A stretch of 64,000 bases of DNA from Rhodospirillales bacterium (GTDB taxonomy: Bacteria > Pseudomonadota > Alphaproteobacteria > TMED109), in NCBI GenBank assembly GCA_028824295.1, contig JAPPED010000001.1, forward strand, positions 151,209-215,208, read 5' to 3'. The position numbers and the translations under genes are program-made. Below, in pieces: positions 12,193 to 20,953 of the stretch (positions are counted from its first letter, which is position 1; each line of letters begins with the position of its first letter). Below the pieces are notes generated by a model that saw only the letters and a list, made by a program, of their open reading frames with translations, was not told the DNA's origin and ran no database searches.

Positions 12193-12221
12193 TTGACTTC
12201 TTGTTGCGAACAAAGTAGAAC
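12193..12221 (+). promoter_or_regulatory. lexA promoter with LexA operator overlapping the -10
   Basis: TTGACT (12193-12198) and TAGAAC (12216-12221) are 17 bases apart, a good sigma-70-type pair 38 bases before the lexA ATG. A direct repeat GAAC (12208-12211) and GAAC (12218-12221) lies across the -10 element. Alphaproteobacterial LexA is known to bind paired GTTC/GAAC half-sites, usually written GTTC-N7-GTTC. Here the half-sites are separated by six bases. The placement fits autorepression of lexA. Confidence 0.65.
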
Positions 12222-12258
12222 ATAGAAGCAAGGCACGCAGCCGCTCTGGGTTCACCGC

Positions 12259-12912
12259 ATGCTCACTCGCAAACAGCACGAACTCCTCGTCTATCTGAAC
12301 AAGCGGATCGAGGAGACCGGGATCTCGCCCTCGTTCGAGGATATGAAAAATGCCCTCGGACTCAAATCGAAATCCGGGATCCACCGGCATCTGACCTCCC
12401 TCGTGGAGCGCGGATTTGTCGAGCGGTTACCCAACCGGGCCCGCGCGATTCGCGTGGTTCGAAAGCCTGAAGAAGCCGCTGCGACGGTGGACAACAGCAG
12501 TCCCGGCCAGTGGGGAGCCCTGATCGATCTCCCGTTCTACGGAACAATTGCAGCAGGCACCCCGATCGAGGCCATCCAGCACGAGTCCTTCATCAAGGTT
12601 CCGCCGACGATGAACCTAGGCACCGGGAGCGGCGAACACTTCGCGCTCAAGATCCAGGGGGACTCCATGATTGATGCCGGAATCTTGGATGGGGACATGG
12701 GGATTTTTCGACGTCAGCAGACAGCCGAATCGGGCCAGATTGTCGTCGCGTTCATCGATGGTCGCGAGGCAACGCTGAAACGGTTCCGGCCGCAGGCCGA
12801 TTCCATCCAACTGCTGCCAGAGAACAAGGCCCTCGAGCCGATCGTGGTGCACCCGAGTCAGCTTCAGATCCAGGGCATCATGAAAGGGCTGTACCGCACC
12901 GTCATCTACTGA
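12259..12912 (+). CDS. lexA: LexA repressor, SOS regulator
   Basis: Transcriptional repressor of DNA-damage genes that self-cleaves with RecA. The 217-aa protein starts [20 protein letters not shown] and has the winged helix recognition region [21 protein letters not shown]. The cleavage bond is Ala99-Gly100 in GTIAAGTP, the catalytic Ser136 is in GDSMIDAGI, and the catalytic Lys174 is in ATLKRF. All elements for autocleavage are intact. It is monocistronic as far as can be seen, with a hairpin six bases after its stop. Confidence 0.97.
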   Translation: MLTRKQHELLVYLNKRIEETGISPSFEDMKNALGLKSKSGIHRHLTSLVERGFVERLPNRARAIRVVRKPEEAAATVDNSSPGQWGALIDLPFYGTIAAGTPIEAIQHESFIKVPPTMNLGTGSGEHFALKIQGDSMIDAGILDGDMGIFRRQQTAESGQIVVAFIDGREATLKRFRPQADSIQLLPENKALEPIVVHPSQLQIQGIMKGLYRTVIY

Positions 12913-12918
12913 GGCTTT

Positions 12919-12939
12919 GCCTCCCGCTGGACGGGAGGC
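12919..12939 (+). terminator. Hairpin after lexA
   Basis: A perfect 8-bp stem, GCCTCCCG / CGGGAGGC, with the 5-base loop CTGGA starts six bases after the lexA stop. There is no T-run behind it, so it may be a weak or factor-assisted terminator, or protect the 3' end. Confidence 0.5.
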
Positions 12940-13018
12940 GCCAACCGCGTGCCGTCAGCCGGCGATAACCGCCGGCCATTCGCGCGCGTCCCCCGTCGTC
13001 CGTCCCGAGGCCTTCACC

Positions 13019-14416
13019 ATGACCGTAGTGACCCGCTTTGCCCCGTCGCCGACCGGGTTCCTGCACATCGGAGGTGCGCGGACGGCACTGTTCAACTGGC
13101 TGTACGCCCGGGGTCGAAAGGGCAAGTTTCTCCTCCGGATCGAAGACACTGACCGGGTCCGGTCGACTCCTGAGGCAACGCAGGCGATTCTCGATGGACT
13201 CTCCTGGCTGGAACTCGATTGGGACGGCGAGGCCGTCTTCCAGTCAAAGCGATCTGATCGCCATCGCGAGATCGCCGAGACGCTCCTCCGCAACGGCGAC
13301 GCCTATCGCTGCTACTGCACTCCGGAAGAACTTGCTGCCATGCGTGAGCAGGCGACCGCCGAGAAACGTTCGATGTGGTACGACGGCCGATGGCGCGACC
13401 GTGATCCCGCCGATGCGCCCGCCGGGATCGAGCCCACGATTCGCATCCGGACACCCACGGCCGGGAGTACTTCCATCGCGGATCGCGTCCAAGGCGGCGT
13501 GACCGTCGAGAACAAGGAAATCGACGACTTCGTGATTCTGCGCGCCGATGGCACGCCGACCTACATGCTGTCGGTGGTGGTCGACGACTCCGACATGGGA
13601 GTCACACATGTCATCCGGGGCGACGATCACTTCACCAACTGCTTTCGTCAGTGCCAGATCTACGACCTCCTCGGCTGGCCGCGGCCCTCCTTCGCCCACA
13701 TCCCCCTGATTCACGGCGATGACGGCAGGAAGCTCAGCAAACGGCATGGTGCGCTCGGAATCGAACACTACCAACAGGCCGGATACCTTCCCGCAGCGCT
13801 CAGGAACTACCTCCTGCGGCTAGGATGGGCTCACGGCGATGAGGAGGTCATCGGCACATCGGACGCGGTCAGATGGTTTGACCTCAAGGGGGTCGGGCAA
13901 AGCCCTGCCCGTTTCGATCTCAGGAAACTCGACCACCTAAACGCCATTTATCTCCGTGAAACTGCCGATGCCGACTTGGCGGCGATCATCGCGTCACGCC
14001 TGACCGCGGACGGCGTGCCGGCCGACCCGGAGCACGTCGGGCGCCTGACCCGCGGCATGCCCGATCTGAAGGCACGCGCCCGCACCCTCGACGAACTGGC
14101 CACGGTTGGCCGGTTCTACGTGCTCCCCCGCCCCCTTGCGCTCGACTCGAAAGCCGAACGCCAGCTTGATCCCGCTGCGCGAGCACTCCTGCGGGACGTG
14201 TCCGAGGTCCTTGCTGCGACTGACGACTGGTCGAACGCCGGCCTAGAGACGCGGATTCGCGAGTACGCCGCGCGTACTGACACGAAGCTGGGCAAAGTGG
14301 CCCAGCCTCTCCGGGCGGCGCTGACGGGGGCCACGACTTCCCCGCCCATCTTCTCGGTTATGGACGTCCTGGGCCGCGCCGAGACGCTGGGCCGGATCGG
14401 TGACGTCGTCGACTGA
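13019..14416 (+). CDS. gltX: Glutamyl-tRNA synthetase
   Basis: Charges tRNA(Glu) with glutamate; in alphaproteobacteria often also tRNA(Gln). The 465-aa class I synthetase has the HIGH-type motif in [20 protein letters not shown] and the KMSKS-type loop in [22 protein letters not shown] and [10 protein letters not shown] are further family signatures. A frame is open upstream to 12917, but the ATG at 13019 starts the family N-terminus ([13 protein letters not shown]). It sits after lexA, a common alphaproteobacterial neighbourhood; comEC, often found between them, is not here. Confidence 0.97.
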   Translation: MTVVTRFAPSPTGFLHIGGARTALFNWLYARGRKGKFLLRIEDTDRVRSTPEATQAILDGLSWLELDWDGEAVFQSKRSDRHREIAETLLRNGDAYRCYCTPEELAAMREQATAEKRSMWYDGRWRDRDPADAPAGIEPTIRIRTPTAGSTSIADRVQGGVTVENKEIDDFVILRADGTPTYMLSVVVDDSDMGVTHVIRGDDHFTNCFRQCQIYDLLGWPRPSFAHIPLIHGDDGRKLSKRHGALGIEHYQQAGYLPAALRNYLLRLGWAHGDEEVIGTSDAVRWFDLKGVGQSPARFDLRKLDHLNAIYLRETADADLAAIIASRLTADGVPADPEHVGRLTRGMPDLKARARTLDELATVGRFYVLPRPLALDSKAERQLDPAARALLRDVSEVLAATDDWSNAGLETRIREYAARTDTKLGKVAQPLRAALTGATTSPPIFSVMDVLGRAETLGRIGDVVD

Positions 14417-14427
14417 GGCGCGTCAGC

Positions 14428-15189
14428 TCAGATACAGCGCCCGCCGTCCACCTCCAGCATCACCCCCGTCAGGAACTCTGCCTCGTCCGAAGCAAGGAAC
14501 AGCGCCGCGTTCGCCACATCCGACGGTGTCGAGAGCCGTCCCATCGGTACCGTGGCGCGGAACCGCGCTCGGGCTTCGTCCGGGTCTCCGTCGCCGAGGA
14601 AATCCGGCAGCATCGCGGTTTCTCCGGCGACTGGACAGATCCCGTTCACCCGAATGTTCTCCGGCGCGAGCTCAAGCGCCAGCGTGCGGCTCAGCGTCAG
14701 CAGGGCCCCCTTCGTCGAATTGTACGGGGCGAGACCCGGCCGTGGCGCCAGCGCCGCCGTCGATACTGTATTCAAGATCACGCCGCCGCGTCCCTGCCGG
14801 CGCAGGACCGGCACGGCGTGCTTCGCGCCCAGGAAGCAACTCTTCACGTTGACTCGGAAAAGCTGGTCGAAAAACTCCTCGTCCACCTCAACGAGCGGCG
14901 TGGGTCTCATCCCGATGGCGGCGTTCTGAACCAGGATGTCAAGCTGCCCGAACGCATCGACGGCTGCTTCGATCATGCGCTTGGTATCAGCATCGCTGGC
15001 CACGTCCGCACCGCATGCGATGGCACCGCCGCCGGAACCTCGGATTGTCTGGGCGACCTGCTCGGCCCCGTCGCCGTTGATGTCAGCGACCACCACGCGC
15101 GCCCCTTCCTCCGCAAAGCGGTGCGCGATGCCTTCCCCAAACCCGCTGGCACCTCCGGTGACGATCGCGACTTTGTCCTGGAGTCTCAT
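14428..15189 (-). CDS. Classical SDR oxidoreductase
   Basis: Short-chain NAD(P)-dependent dehydrogenase/reductase of 253 aa with unknown substrate. Rossmann motif TGGASGFGEGIA (about residues 11-22) is followed by an Asp at the end of beta-2 (VVVADINGDG), which favours NAD(H). NAA occurs at VQNAAIG, and the active site is S/T...YNSTK in TVSTAALAPRPGLAPYNSTK. The C-terminus FLTGVMLEVDGGRCI is typical. It is convergent with gltX, leaving only 11 bases, and stands alone. Candidates include a secondary alcohol or 3-oxoacyl reductase; the sequence does not decide. Confidence 0.88.
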   Translation of the reverse strand: MRLQDKVAIVTGGASGFGEGIAHRFAEEGARVVVADINGDGAEQVAQTIRGSGGGAIACGADVASDADTKRMIEAAVDAFGQLDILVQNAAIGMRPTPLVEVDEEFFDQLFRVNVKSCFLGAKHAVPVLRRQGRGGVILNTVSTAALAPRPGLAPYNSTKGALLTLSRTLALELAPENIRVNGICPVAGETAMLPDFLGDGDPDEARARFRATVPMGRLSTPSDVANAALFLASDEAEFLTGVMLEVDGGRCI

Positions 15190-15910
15190 GGCAGTCCTTT
15201 CCGGCCCGTGCCTGAATCGTGTTGCAGACGCTCCAATAGGTATTGGGGAAGACCGCTGACCGCAAGATTACAGCCGCGTCCCGCCGGGAACGTGCCAAAT
15301 GCCCGACCAATGCACGGCGGCGGATTTCTGGTTGGCTCAACGCTGCCTTCCCGCGGCACTCGGTTGCGAAGCGGCCCAATCCCGTTCCGGTCAACCTGTT
15401 TCCCCCTCCGGGGAGGAACCTGCTGCTATCGCGGCCGAGGCACAGGCTCTTCGCGGGACTTGCGCAAGCAACTCGTGGGCGCTGCTGAAGCTAGCTCAGC
15501 GCTCACCCGGTTTCATGCCGTGGGCTGTTTCGCCGAATTTCTTCAAATCCAGCACGCGCCGCATCATGCTGCTCGCAACGTGCCGCGATGAACCGTACTT
15601 CCCTCGGTCGCCGTGTCCGGCAGCTTGTTCCACGGGCCCGACATGCATCCTCGATCGTGCGCCCTACCACTTCACGAACCGCTGCAACGGCGTCGGTTTG
15701 GCGTTGGCGGACCGGTTCGCTCGATGACGGTCCGCTCGAGTTCCACAGCTAATCCGTTGCAGACTATCCTGTAGCTGAAATGCACCGCGCTGAAAGGTGC
15801 GCAATCTGCACCCGTGGTTGCTAACGGCCCGAGGGTCTGCGTCGCCGGGCCTCCCCGGAAATCGCTACCCTGCCGGCCGCACTCACGACCTTCGCCAGGA
15901 GCTCTTCAAC
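15190..15910. other. Long spacer between divergent SDR and Ldh2 genes
   Basis: About 720 bases with no gene I can support. A 142-codon open frame (15299-15727, plus) has no recognised motif and an atypical Cys/Pro/Ser-rich composition. The only functional element seen is AGGAG ahead of the 15911 start. No tRNA, terminal repeat or strong hairpin is visible. It may be a decayed gene or a long regulatory spacer. Confidence 0.5.
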
Positions 15911-17005
15911 ATGCGTATCCCTGCCCAATTGCTTGAAACTTATGTTGCCGAGATCTTCAAAGGCGCAGGTTGCCCCGATGATGAGTCCGAACGCATCGCG
16001 TTCTACCTCGTCCGAGCCAATCTGGCAGGGCATGACAGTCACGGGGTGATTCGGGTTCCGCGGTACCTCTCCTGGATGGAAATCGGGTCGGTCAAGGCGG
16101 GTGTGCAACCCGACGTGGTTAGCGAAGGTCCCACGCATGCCGTAGTGGACGGCTGTTTCGGATTCGGGCAGTCGGTCGGACCGTTCTGCGCCGACATTGG
16201 AATTGCCAAGGCCGAAGAACACGGTCTTTCCATCGTGGCAATCCGGAATTCGGGACACCTGGGGCGTATCGGCGACTGGCCGGAGCGCGCGGCCGACGCG
16301 GGAATCGCCTCGCTTCATTTCGTCAACACGTCCGGCCTCGGCCTGCTAGTCGCGCCCTACGGGTCATCTGATCGCAGATTCTCAACCAATCCCTTCGCGG
16401 CCGGCGTTCCCATCCCCGGCGAGGATCCGCTCATTCTGGACTTCGCGACATCGGTGGTGGCGGAAGGCAAGGTCTTGGTTGCTCACCAGGGCGGCAAACC
16501 ATTGCCGGACGGCGCCCTGATCTCCTCGGAAGGAGAATTCTCGACCAACCCTGAGCTCATTTACGGTGTCGGGACCGCGGCAAATCCCAACGACATGCGC
16601 GGCGGTGGAGGTGCCATCCGGGCCATGGGCGAGCACAAGGGATCAGGTCTGGCGTTCCTCTGCGAGGTACTGGCGGGCGCCCTCACCGGCTCGGGCTGCG
16701 CAACCCCCGAGCAATCCAATCTCGCCAACGGCATGCTGTCCTTCTACTTCCGTCCGGATGTGCTTGGTTCCGAAGACGTATTCGCTGCAGAGATGGAGCG
16801 TTACCTCGCTTTCTTCCGGACCGCGCGCCCGCTTGACGGAACGGATCGTGTCATGATCCCGGGAGAGCCTGAGAACCGGTCCCGTGCCGACCGACTGGCC
16901 AACGGGATTCCGCTGACCGACACCACATGGGAATCCATTTGCTCCGCGGGCGACGGCTACGGCGTACGCGCACCCGCGCTTGTTTCGGAAGCCATCGCAT
17001 CGTGA
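15911..17005 (+). CDS. Malate/L-lactate dehydrogenase family (Ldh2) oxidoreductase
   Basis: The 364-aa protein belongs to the NAD(P)-dependent Ldh_2 family (malate/(S)-sulfolactate/ureidoglycolate dehydrogenases), unrelated to classical LDH. Family signatures seen are AGHDSHGVIRVPRY (catalytic His), VDGCFGFGQSVG, IRNSGHLGRIGDW, STNPFAAGVP and MGEHKGSGLAFLCEVLAGAL. The exact 2-hydroxyacid substrate cannot be read from sequence. The frame runs up to 15797, but the ATG at 15911 has AGGAG nine bases upstream and matches the family N-terminus. Its stop overlaps the start of a secreted-protein gene (GTGA). Confidence 0.88.
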   Translation: MRIPAQLLETYVAEIFKGAGCPDDESERIAFYLVRANLAGHDSHGVIRVPRYLSWMEIGSVKAGVQPDVVSEGPTHAVVDGCFGFGQSVGPFCADIGIAKAEEHGLSIVAIRNSGHLGRIGDWPERAADAGIASLHFVNTSGLGLLVAPYGSSDRRFSTNPFAAGVPIPGEDPLILDFATSVVAEGKVLVAHQGGKPLPDGALISSEGEFSTNPELIYGVGTAANPNDMRGGGGAIRAMGEHKGSGLAFLCEVLAGALTGSGCATPEQSNLANGMLSFYFRPDVLGSEDVFAAEMERYLAFFRTARPLDGTDRVMIPGEPENRSRADRLANGIPLTDTTWESICSAGDGYGVRAPALVSEAIAS

Positions 17006-17472
17006 TCCGCGGCATCCGAGACGCGACGCTGCTCATCACACTGCTGGCTGCGCCATCGGCTCTGGCCCAGGAAGTGGAGTGCACAGCGGATACGGCGGGG
17101 GATCCTGTCTGCGAGCTTCGGATACAGAGCGGTGGAAAAGAGGCATCCGACCTAGGTGTCTACAACGTTGCCCTGCTGCTGCAACGCCTGGCTCCCGCCA
17201 CCGAGCAGGCGCTCTCGTTCTCGATTGCGATCGACGCCGCCGAATGCGGAAATCCTCCGCGGCGATTCATCAAGGAACCTGCGGGGTTTTCTGGAGGAGA
17301 GGCGAAACTCAAGTTCAACTTTCCGCTGTTCCTGCACACTTCCGACGATGGAGGAGAGTACTGCGTTCGCGTGACCGCATTCGGTTGCGAGGGAGGTTGC
17401 ACCGGCCATATCGAGCTCAAGGTTGGCGATTCGGCCGTCATGCGTCAGGACACGGATCCTCTCCTTCGCTAG
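17002..17472 (+). CDS. Small secreted protein of unknown function
   Basis: I do not recognise a family. The 156-aa product starts with a clear signal peptide (GTG at 17002: VIRGIRDATLLITLLAAPSALAQ), and the mature part has eight Cys (for example VECTADTAG, GDPVCEL, DAAECGNPP, GEYCVRVTAFGCEGGC), consistent with periplasmic disulfides. The GTG overlaps the stop of the Ldh2-type gene by four bases (GTGA), so the two are translationally coupled. Its stop overlaps that of the convergent aminotransferase gene (CTAG). A role tied to the upstream dehydrogenase is only an inference. Confidence 0.7.
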   Translation: MIRGIRDATLLITLLAAPSALAQEVECTADTAGDPVCELRIQSGGKEASDLGVYNVALLLQRLAPATEQALSFSIAIDAAECGNPPRRFIKEPAGFSGGEAKLKFNFPLFLHTSDDGGEYCVRVTAFGCEGGCTGHIELKVGDSAVMRQDTDPLLR

Positions 17473-18635
17473 CGCTGTGTGCCCGGCCGGTGCCGGAGAA
17501 CATCGCGCAGGGCGGCAATGACTCTCGCTACCATTGAATCGTCGAGCTCCGAGTGCATGGGAAGATTGACAACACGGGTCGTGATGTCTTCGGCCATCGG
17601 ACAGGGAAGACCCAGTCGGGCGGAGTCGCGAAATGCCATCTGAGCAGGCAGGGTGCGCGGGTAGTACACGCGCGTCGGGATCCCGCGTTCGGTGAGCGCA
17701 GCCCGGACGGCATCCCGGCGGTCCACCAGCAGGGAATACTGGGCCCAGACACTGACGTTGCCGTCGGGGACCACGGGGATCTCCGCCAGATCACGTAGCG
17801 CCTCCGTATAGGCATCGGCGATCGCGTTTCGTCGTGCGATTTCATCCTGGTAGGCGGGAAGTTTGGCTAGCAGCACCGCCGCCTGCAGCGTGTCGAGCCG
17901 GGAGTTGGTGCCGATCCGCTGGGCGTCGTAGGGGTCCCCGGAAGTTCCGTGCGCGCACACGACTCGCCACTGCTCCATGCGTGCCCGATCGTCGGTGAAC
18001 ATCGCACCGCCATCGCCCCATGCGCCCAGCGGCTTGCTGGGAAAGAAACTCGTGATCGTCGCGTCCCCAAACGCTCCCACCCTGCGACCGTGCTGGCTGG
18101 CGCCAAAGCTCTGGGCGCCATCGACCAGTAGAAAGAGACCCTCCTCCCGGCACAGCGGTTCCAGGCGCCCGTAGTCAGCCGGTAGCCCAAAGAGGTCAAC
18201 CGGCATCACGGCGCGGGGGACGAGATCCCCTGCCGAACGCACGTGGCGGATCGTGTCAGCCAACACGGACGGATCCATCACGAACGTCCGAGGATCAATG
18301 TCGACAAAGATCGGGGTCGCGCCGTTCAGCGCAACGGCACCGCCGGTCGCCACGAAACTGAACGCCGGGACGAATACCGCATCACCGGGCCCGATTCGTT
18401 CCGTGCGTAACGCGATGTTCAGCGCGTCCGTGCCATTGGCAACTGCAACGACATGCTTTGCGCCTGACCGGGCAGCGAGCACGGTTTCCAGTTCCGCCAC
18501 CTCGGGCCCATTGACGAAACGGCCATGCCCCAGGACCGTCGCGATGCGCGCGTCGATCACCGGCTGCAGTCGTTTGTACTGCCCTACGGGGTCAAGTAGA
18601 CTTACAGGGGGCTGCGGCGACGAGCGGCTCATCAT
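17469..18635 (-). CDS. DegT/DnrJ/EryC1 aminotransferase, WbpE/WlbC-like
   Basis: PLP-dependent sugar aminotransferase, 388 aa. The PLP Lys lies in SFFPSKPLGAWGDGGA, and the cofactor Asp-X-X-Gln in LVDGAQSFGAS; GTDALNIAL and VPAFSFVATGGAVAL are typical. This SFFPSKPLG subtype resembles WbpE/WlbC, which aminates C3 of UDP-3-keto-GlcNAcA. The ATG at 18635 overlaps the stop of the upstream WlbA-like dehydrogenase (ATGA), so the two consecutive steps are encoded together. The acetyltransferase (WbpD) and UDP-GlcNAc 6-dehydrogenase (WbpA) are not in the window. Confidence 0.9.
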   Translation of the reverse strand: MMSRSSPQPPVSLLDPVGQYKRLQPVIDARIATVLGHGRFVNGPEVAELETVLAARSGAKHVVAVANGTDALNIALRTERIGPGDAVFVPAFSFVATGGAVALNGATPIFVDIDPRTFVMDPSVLADTIRHVRSAGDLVPRAVMPVDLFGLPADYGRLEPLCREEGLFLLVDGAQSFGASQHGRRVGAFGDATITSFFPSKPLGAWGDGGAMFTDDRARMEQWRVVCAHGTSGDPYDAQRIGTNSRLDTLQAAVLLAKLPAYQDEIARRNAIADAYTEALRDLAEIPVVPDGNVSVWAQYSLLVDRRDAVRAALTERGIPTRVYYPRTLPAQMAFRDSARLGLPCPMAEDITTRVVNLPMHSELDDSMVARVIAALRDVLRHRPGTQR

Positions 18636-19621
18636 CCGTTCTCCGGCGTCTGCAGCAGCACCGTCCGTTCCTCGTTAAGCGAACGGAAACAGGCGTCCAG
18701 CACGGTCATGACACGTAGTCCCTCGGATGCTCCGCTCAGTGGGGCCACACCGGTCTTGACAGCTTCCACGAAAGCGACGCATTCGGCAGCCAGGGGCTCC
18801 TGCTCGGGAAAGCGGATTGCGCACGGGGGCTGACCGGCAGGTGTCAGCCTCAACTTCGTTCCCGGGGGCGCCACGTCGTCAAATACCGCCGAACCGGAAT
18901 CGCCTCGCACCTCGAAGCGCTGCACCTTTGAATCGCTGCGCCAGGAAACGGTCGTCCGGGTCCTGAGACCGGTCCTGAAGCAAAGCTCGATTGCGCATTG
19001 CACATCGGACGAGCCACCCGAATGGGGACCGGTGCCAGAGCAGCGAACCGATGTTGGCAGCGCGCCGGTACAAGCGAGGATCATCGCGACATCATGTGGA
19101 GCGAACTCCCACAGGACGTGTTCCCGCGGGACTTCTGGCCCCGGGGCGAGCCTGCTGGTCACGATGCTGTGCAGTGTCCCGAGGCGGTCGCTGCGCACCA
19201 ACGACAGCAACGACTGAAACGCCGGGTGATAATGCAGCAGGTGTCCTGTCACCAGCTGCAATCCTGAACAGCTCGCATCGGCCACCAGCGCCTTCGCGGC
19301 GGCAAGGTCGGTGGTCATCGGCTTTTCGACGAACACGTGCAGGCCTGCAGCCAGAGCCGCCGCGGCGATATCGTGATGGGTGCCGGCCGGTGTCGCGATA
19401 GCAACTGCATCCACCTCCCCGGAACTGATGAGCTCATTCGCATGACCATGGCCGGGCACCGACGGACACGCGCGCGCAGCTGCACGAAGCGCTTCCGAGG
19501 CCGAATCGCATAATCCCGCCAGGCACCCGATCCCGTGAAAGTTTCGCGCCAGGTTCCGGCCCCAGCGGCCGGTTCCCACGACACCCACGCGAACCCGCGT
19601 GTCACGCAACGTCAACGACAA
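18632..19621 (-). CDS. Gfo/Idh/MocA oxidoreductase, WlbA/WbpB-like
   Basis: NAD-dependent sugar dehydrogenase, 329 aa. The N-terminal Rossmann motif is GVVGTGRWGRNLARNF, the family Lys is in HVFVEKPMTTDL, and GHLLHYHPAF matches the WlbA/WbpB subgroup that oxidises C3 of UDP-GlcNAcA. It is coupled to the DegT-type aminotransferase. Together they would make a 3-amino UDP-sugar acid for O-antigen or capsule. Start is uncertain: TTG codons at 19621, 19615 and 19609 are all possible, with AAAGAG just before the first. Confidence 0.87.
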   Translation of the reverse strand: MSLTLRDTRVRVGVVGTGRWGRNLARNFHGIGCLAGLCDSASEALRAAARACPSVPGHGHANELISSGEVDAVAIATPAGTHHDIAAAALAAGLHVFVEKPMTTDLAAAKALVADASCSGLQLVTGHLLHYHPAFQSLLSLVRSDRLGTLHSIVTSRLAPGPEVPREHVLWEFAPHDVAMILACTGALPTSVRCSGTGPHSGGSSDVQCAIELCFRTGLRTRTTVSWRSDSKVQRFEVRGDSGSAVFDDVAPPGTKLRLTPAGQPPCAIRFPEQEPLAAECVAFVEAVKTGVAPLSGASEGLRVMTVLDACFRSLNEERTVLLQTPENG

Positions 19622-19645
19622 CTCTTTGGGGGCAGGCCTGCTGAA

Positions 19646-20077
19646 TCAGCTGGGCTGATCAGGCGGCGATCCGTCTGAAGGGTGCAGTACCAGTGCGGCG
19701 GAATTCAAGCAATATCGCTGTCCAGTAGGCGGAGGGCCATCAGGAAAGACATGGCCGAGGTGCGCGTCACATGCCTGGCACAGCACCTCGGTTCGAACCA
19801 TTCCGAAGCTCGTGTCCGTGCGTTCCGTCACACAAGTCTTGGCAAGAGGTTCCGCGAAGCTCGGCCACCCTGTCCCGGAGTCAAACTTCGCATCCGAGGC
19901 AAACAATGAAGCTCCACAGCAAACGCAAACATAAGTGCCCGGACGCTTCTCATTGCAATAACGCCCGCTGAAAGCGCGCTCGGTCGCGGCCCTGCGGGTA
20001 ATGGCGTACGTCTCGGCCGACAACCGCTCGCGCCAGTACGCATCCTGATCTGCTGCGTCCTTCCAGTCGTGGTCCAT
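19646..20077 (-). CDS. msrB: Peptide-methionine (R)-S-oxide reductase
   Basis: Repairs methionine-R-sulfoxide in proteins. The 143-aa product has the four zinc Cys in VCVCCGASLF and CQACDAHLGHVF, the substrate segment SGTGWPSF, and the catalytic Cys in RYCLNSAAL. A further Cys in GRYCNEKRPGTY is common in this branch. The ATG at 20077 has AGGAG nine bases upstream. No signal peptide is present, so it is cytoplasmic. It is 24 bases upstream of the WlbA-like gene and could be its leader gene. Confidence 0.96.
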   Translation of the reverse strand: MDHDWKDAADQDAYWRERLSAETYAITRRAATERAFSGRYCNEKRPGTYVCVCCGASLFASDAKFDSGTGWPSFAEPLAKTCVTERTDTSFGMVRTEVLCQACDAHLGHVFPDGPPPTGQRYCLNSAALVLHPSDGSPPDQPS

Positions 20078-20410
20078 ACGCCAAGCTCCTGCTGCTGCAG
20101 CACTATACCCGCTAGACCGGGAAAGGCGCGCCTTTGCTTCCGGGACGGAAACACGAGCCCGAAACCGGCACTAGCCATGCCATTTCACCTGCTTGGTAAT
20201 CGGATCGGGGCTGCAGGGGTAGTCGGCATCATTGGCATCCAGGCCACCCTAACCTTCGCACTGCGTATCGGACACAGCCCGCCACCATGACAGGTGTCCT
20301 GCTAGGATTCGCGAACGACGGGAGGTGGACCCAGGTCCGCAGGACCGCGGCAGGGAGCCGAATCAACCAGCCTTGCGTCACTGCCAATCATGCTTCGGAG
20401 CAAAGCCACG
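20078..20410. other. Spacer between divergent msrB and MaoC-type genes
   Basis: About 330 bases that must hold promoters for both msrB and the hydratase. I see only the two ribosome-binding sites at its ends (CAGGAG for msrB, GGAG for 20411). No convincing -35/-10 pair, repeat or gene is visible. Confidence 0.4.
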
Positions 20411-20866
20411 ATGCCGACTGTTATTGCGCTTGCAGATTTACCCCGCTTTGCAGGGAAAGAGATCGGAACCAGCCAGTGGCTGGAAATGGACCAAGACCGC
20501 ATCGACCGATTTGCCGAAGCAACCGCTGACTACCAATGGATCCACGTCGATGCCGAGCGCGCTGCATCGGGCCCGTTCGGGACGACGATTGCGCATGGTT
20601 TCCTGACGCTTTCGATGATCAGCTCCTTCACGTCGCAGATCCTCAAGGTCGAGGGAATCGCTCGCACCATCAACTACGGCGCCAACCGCCTGCGATTTCT
20701 CACACCGGTTCGACCGGGCGACAAGATTCGGAGCCGCCTGGAAATCCTGCGTGTGGAAGACTTCAAGGGGGGAGTCAAGGTGGAGAATCGATCCACCGTG
20801 GAAATCGACGGTGCGGAACGGCCTGCTTGCATCGTGGAAGGGATCGCCGTCCATTACCCGGCATGA
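20411..20866 (+). CDS. MaoC-like (R)-specific enoyl-CoA hydratase
   Basis: Hot-dog fold hydratase of 151 aa, of the NodN/Rv0130-like subgroup acting on trans-2-enoyl-CoA. The hydratase-2 catalytic Asp and His lie in ATADYQWIHVD, followed by GPFGTTIAHGFLTLSM, the hallmark helix. TINYGANRLRFLTPVRPGDKI is typical of the C-terminal half. ATG at 20411 has GGAG about nine bases upstream; a longer frame from 20390 is possible. The gene stands alone, so the pathway (beta-oxidation, PHA or acyl modification) cannot be assigned. Confidence 0.92.
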   Translation: MPTVIALADLPRFAGKEIGTSQWLEMDQDRIDRFAEATADYQWIHVDAERAASGPFGTTIAHGFLTLSMISSFTSQILKVEGIARTINYGANRLRFLTPVRPGDKIRSRLEILRVEDFKGGVKVENRSTVEIDGAERPACIVEGIAVHYPA

Positions 20867-20953
20867 CCAATCCCCGGCCGGTCAGCCGGATGACTGGACC
20901 AAGTACCGCAGAGAACACTTGCTTTAGGCAAGAGATACTGGACGGCAGATCGG

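Noticed and set aside
12140..12258. Riboswitch ahead of moeA/lexA
   Set aside because: The space is fully explained by the lexA promoter and operator; no Moco or other aptamer core is visible.
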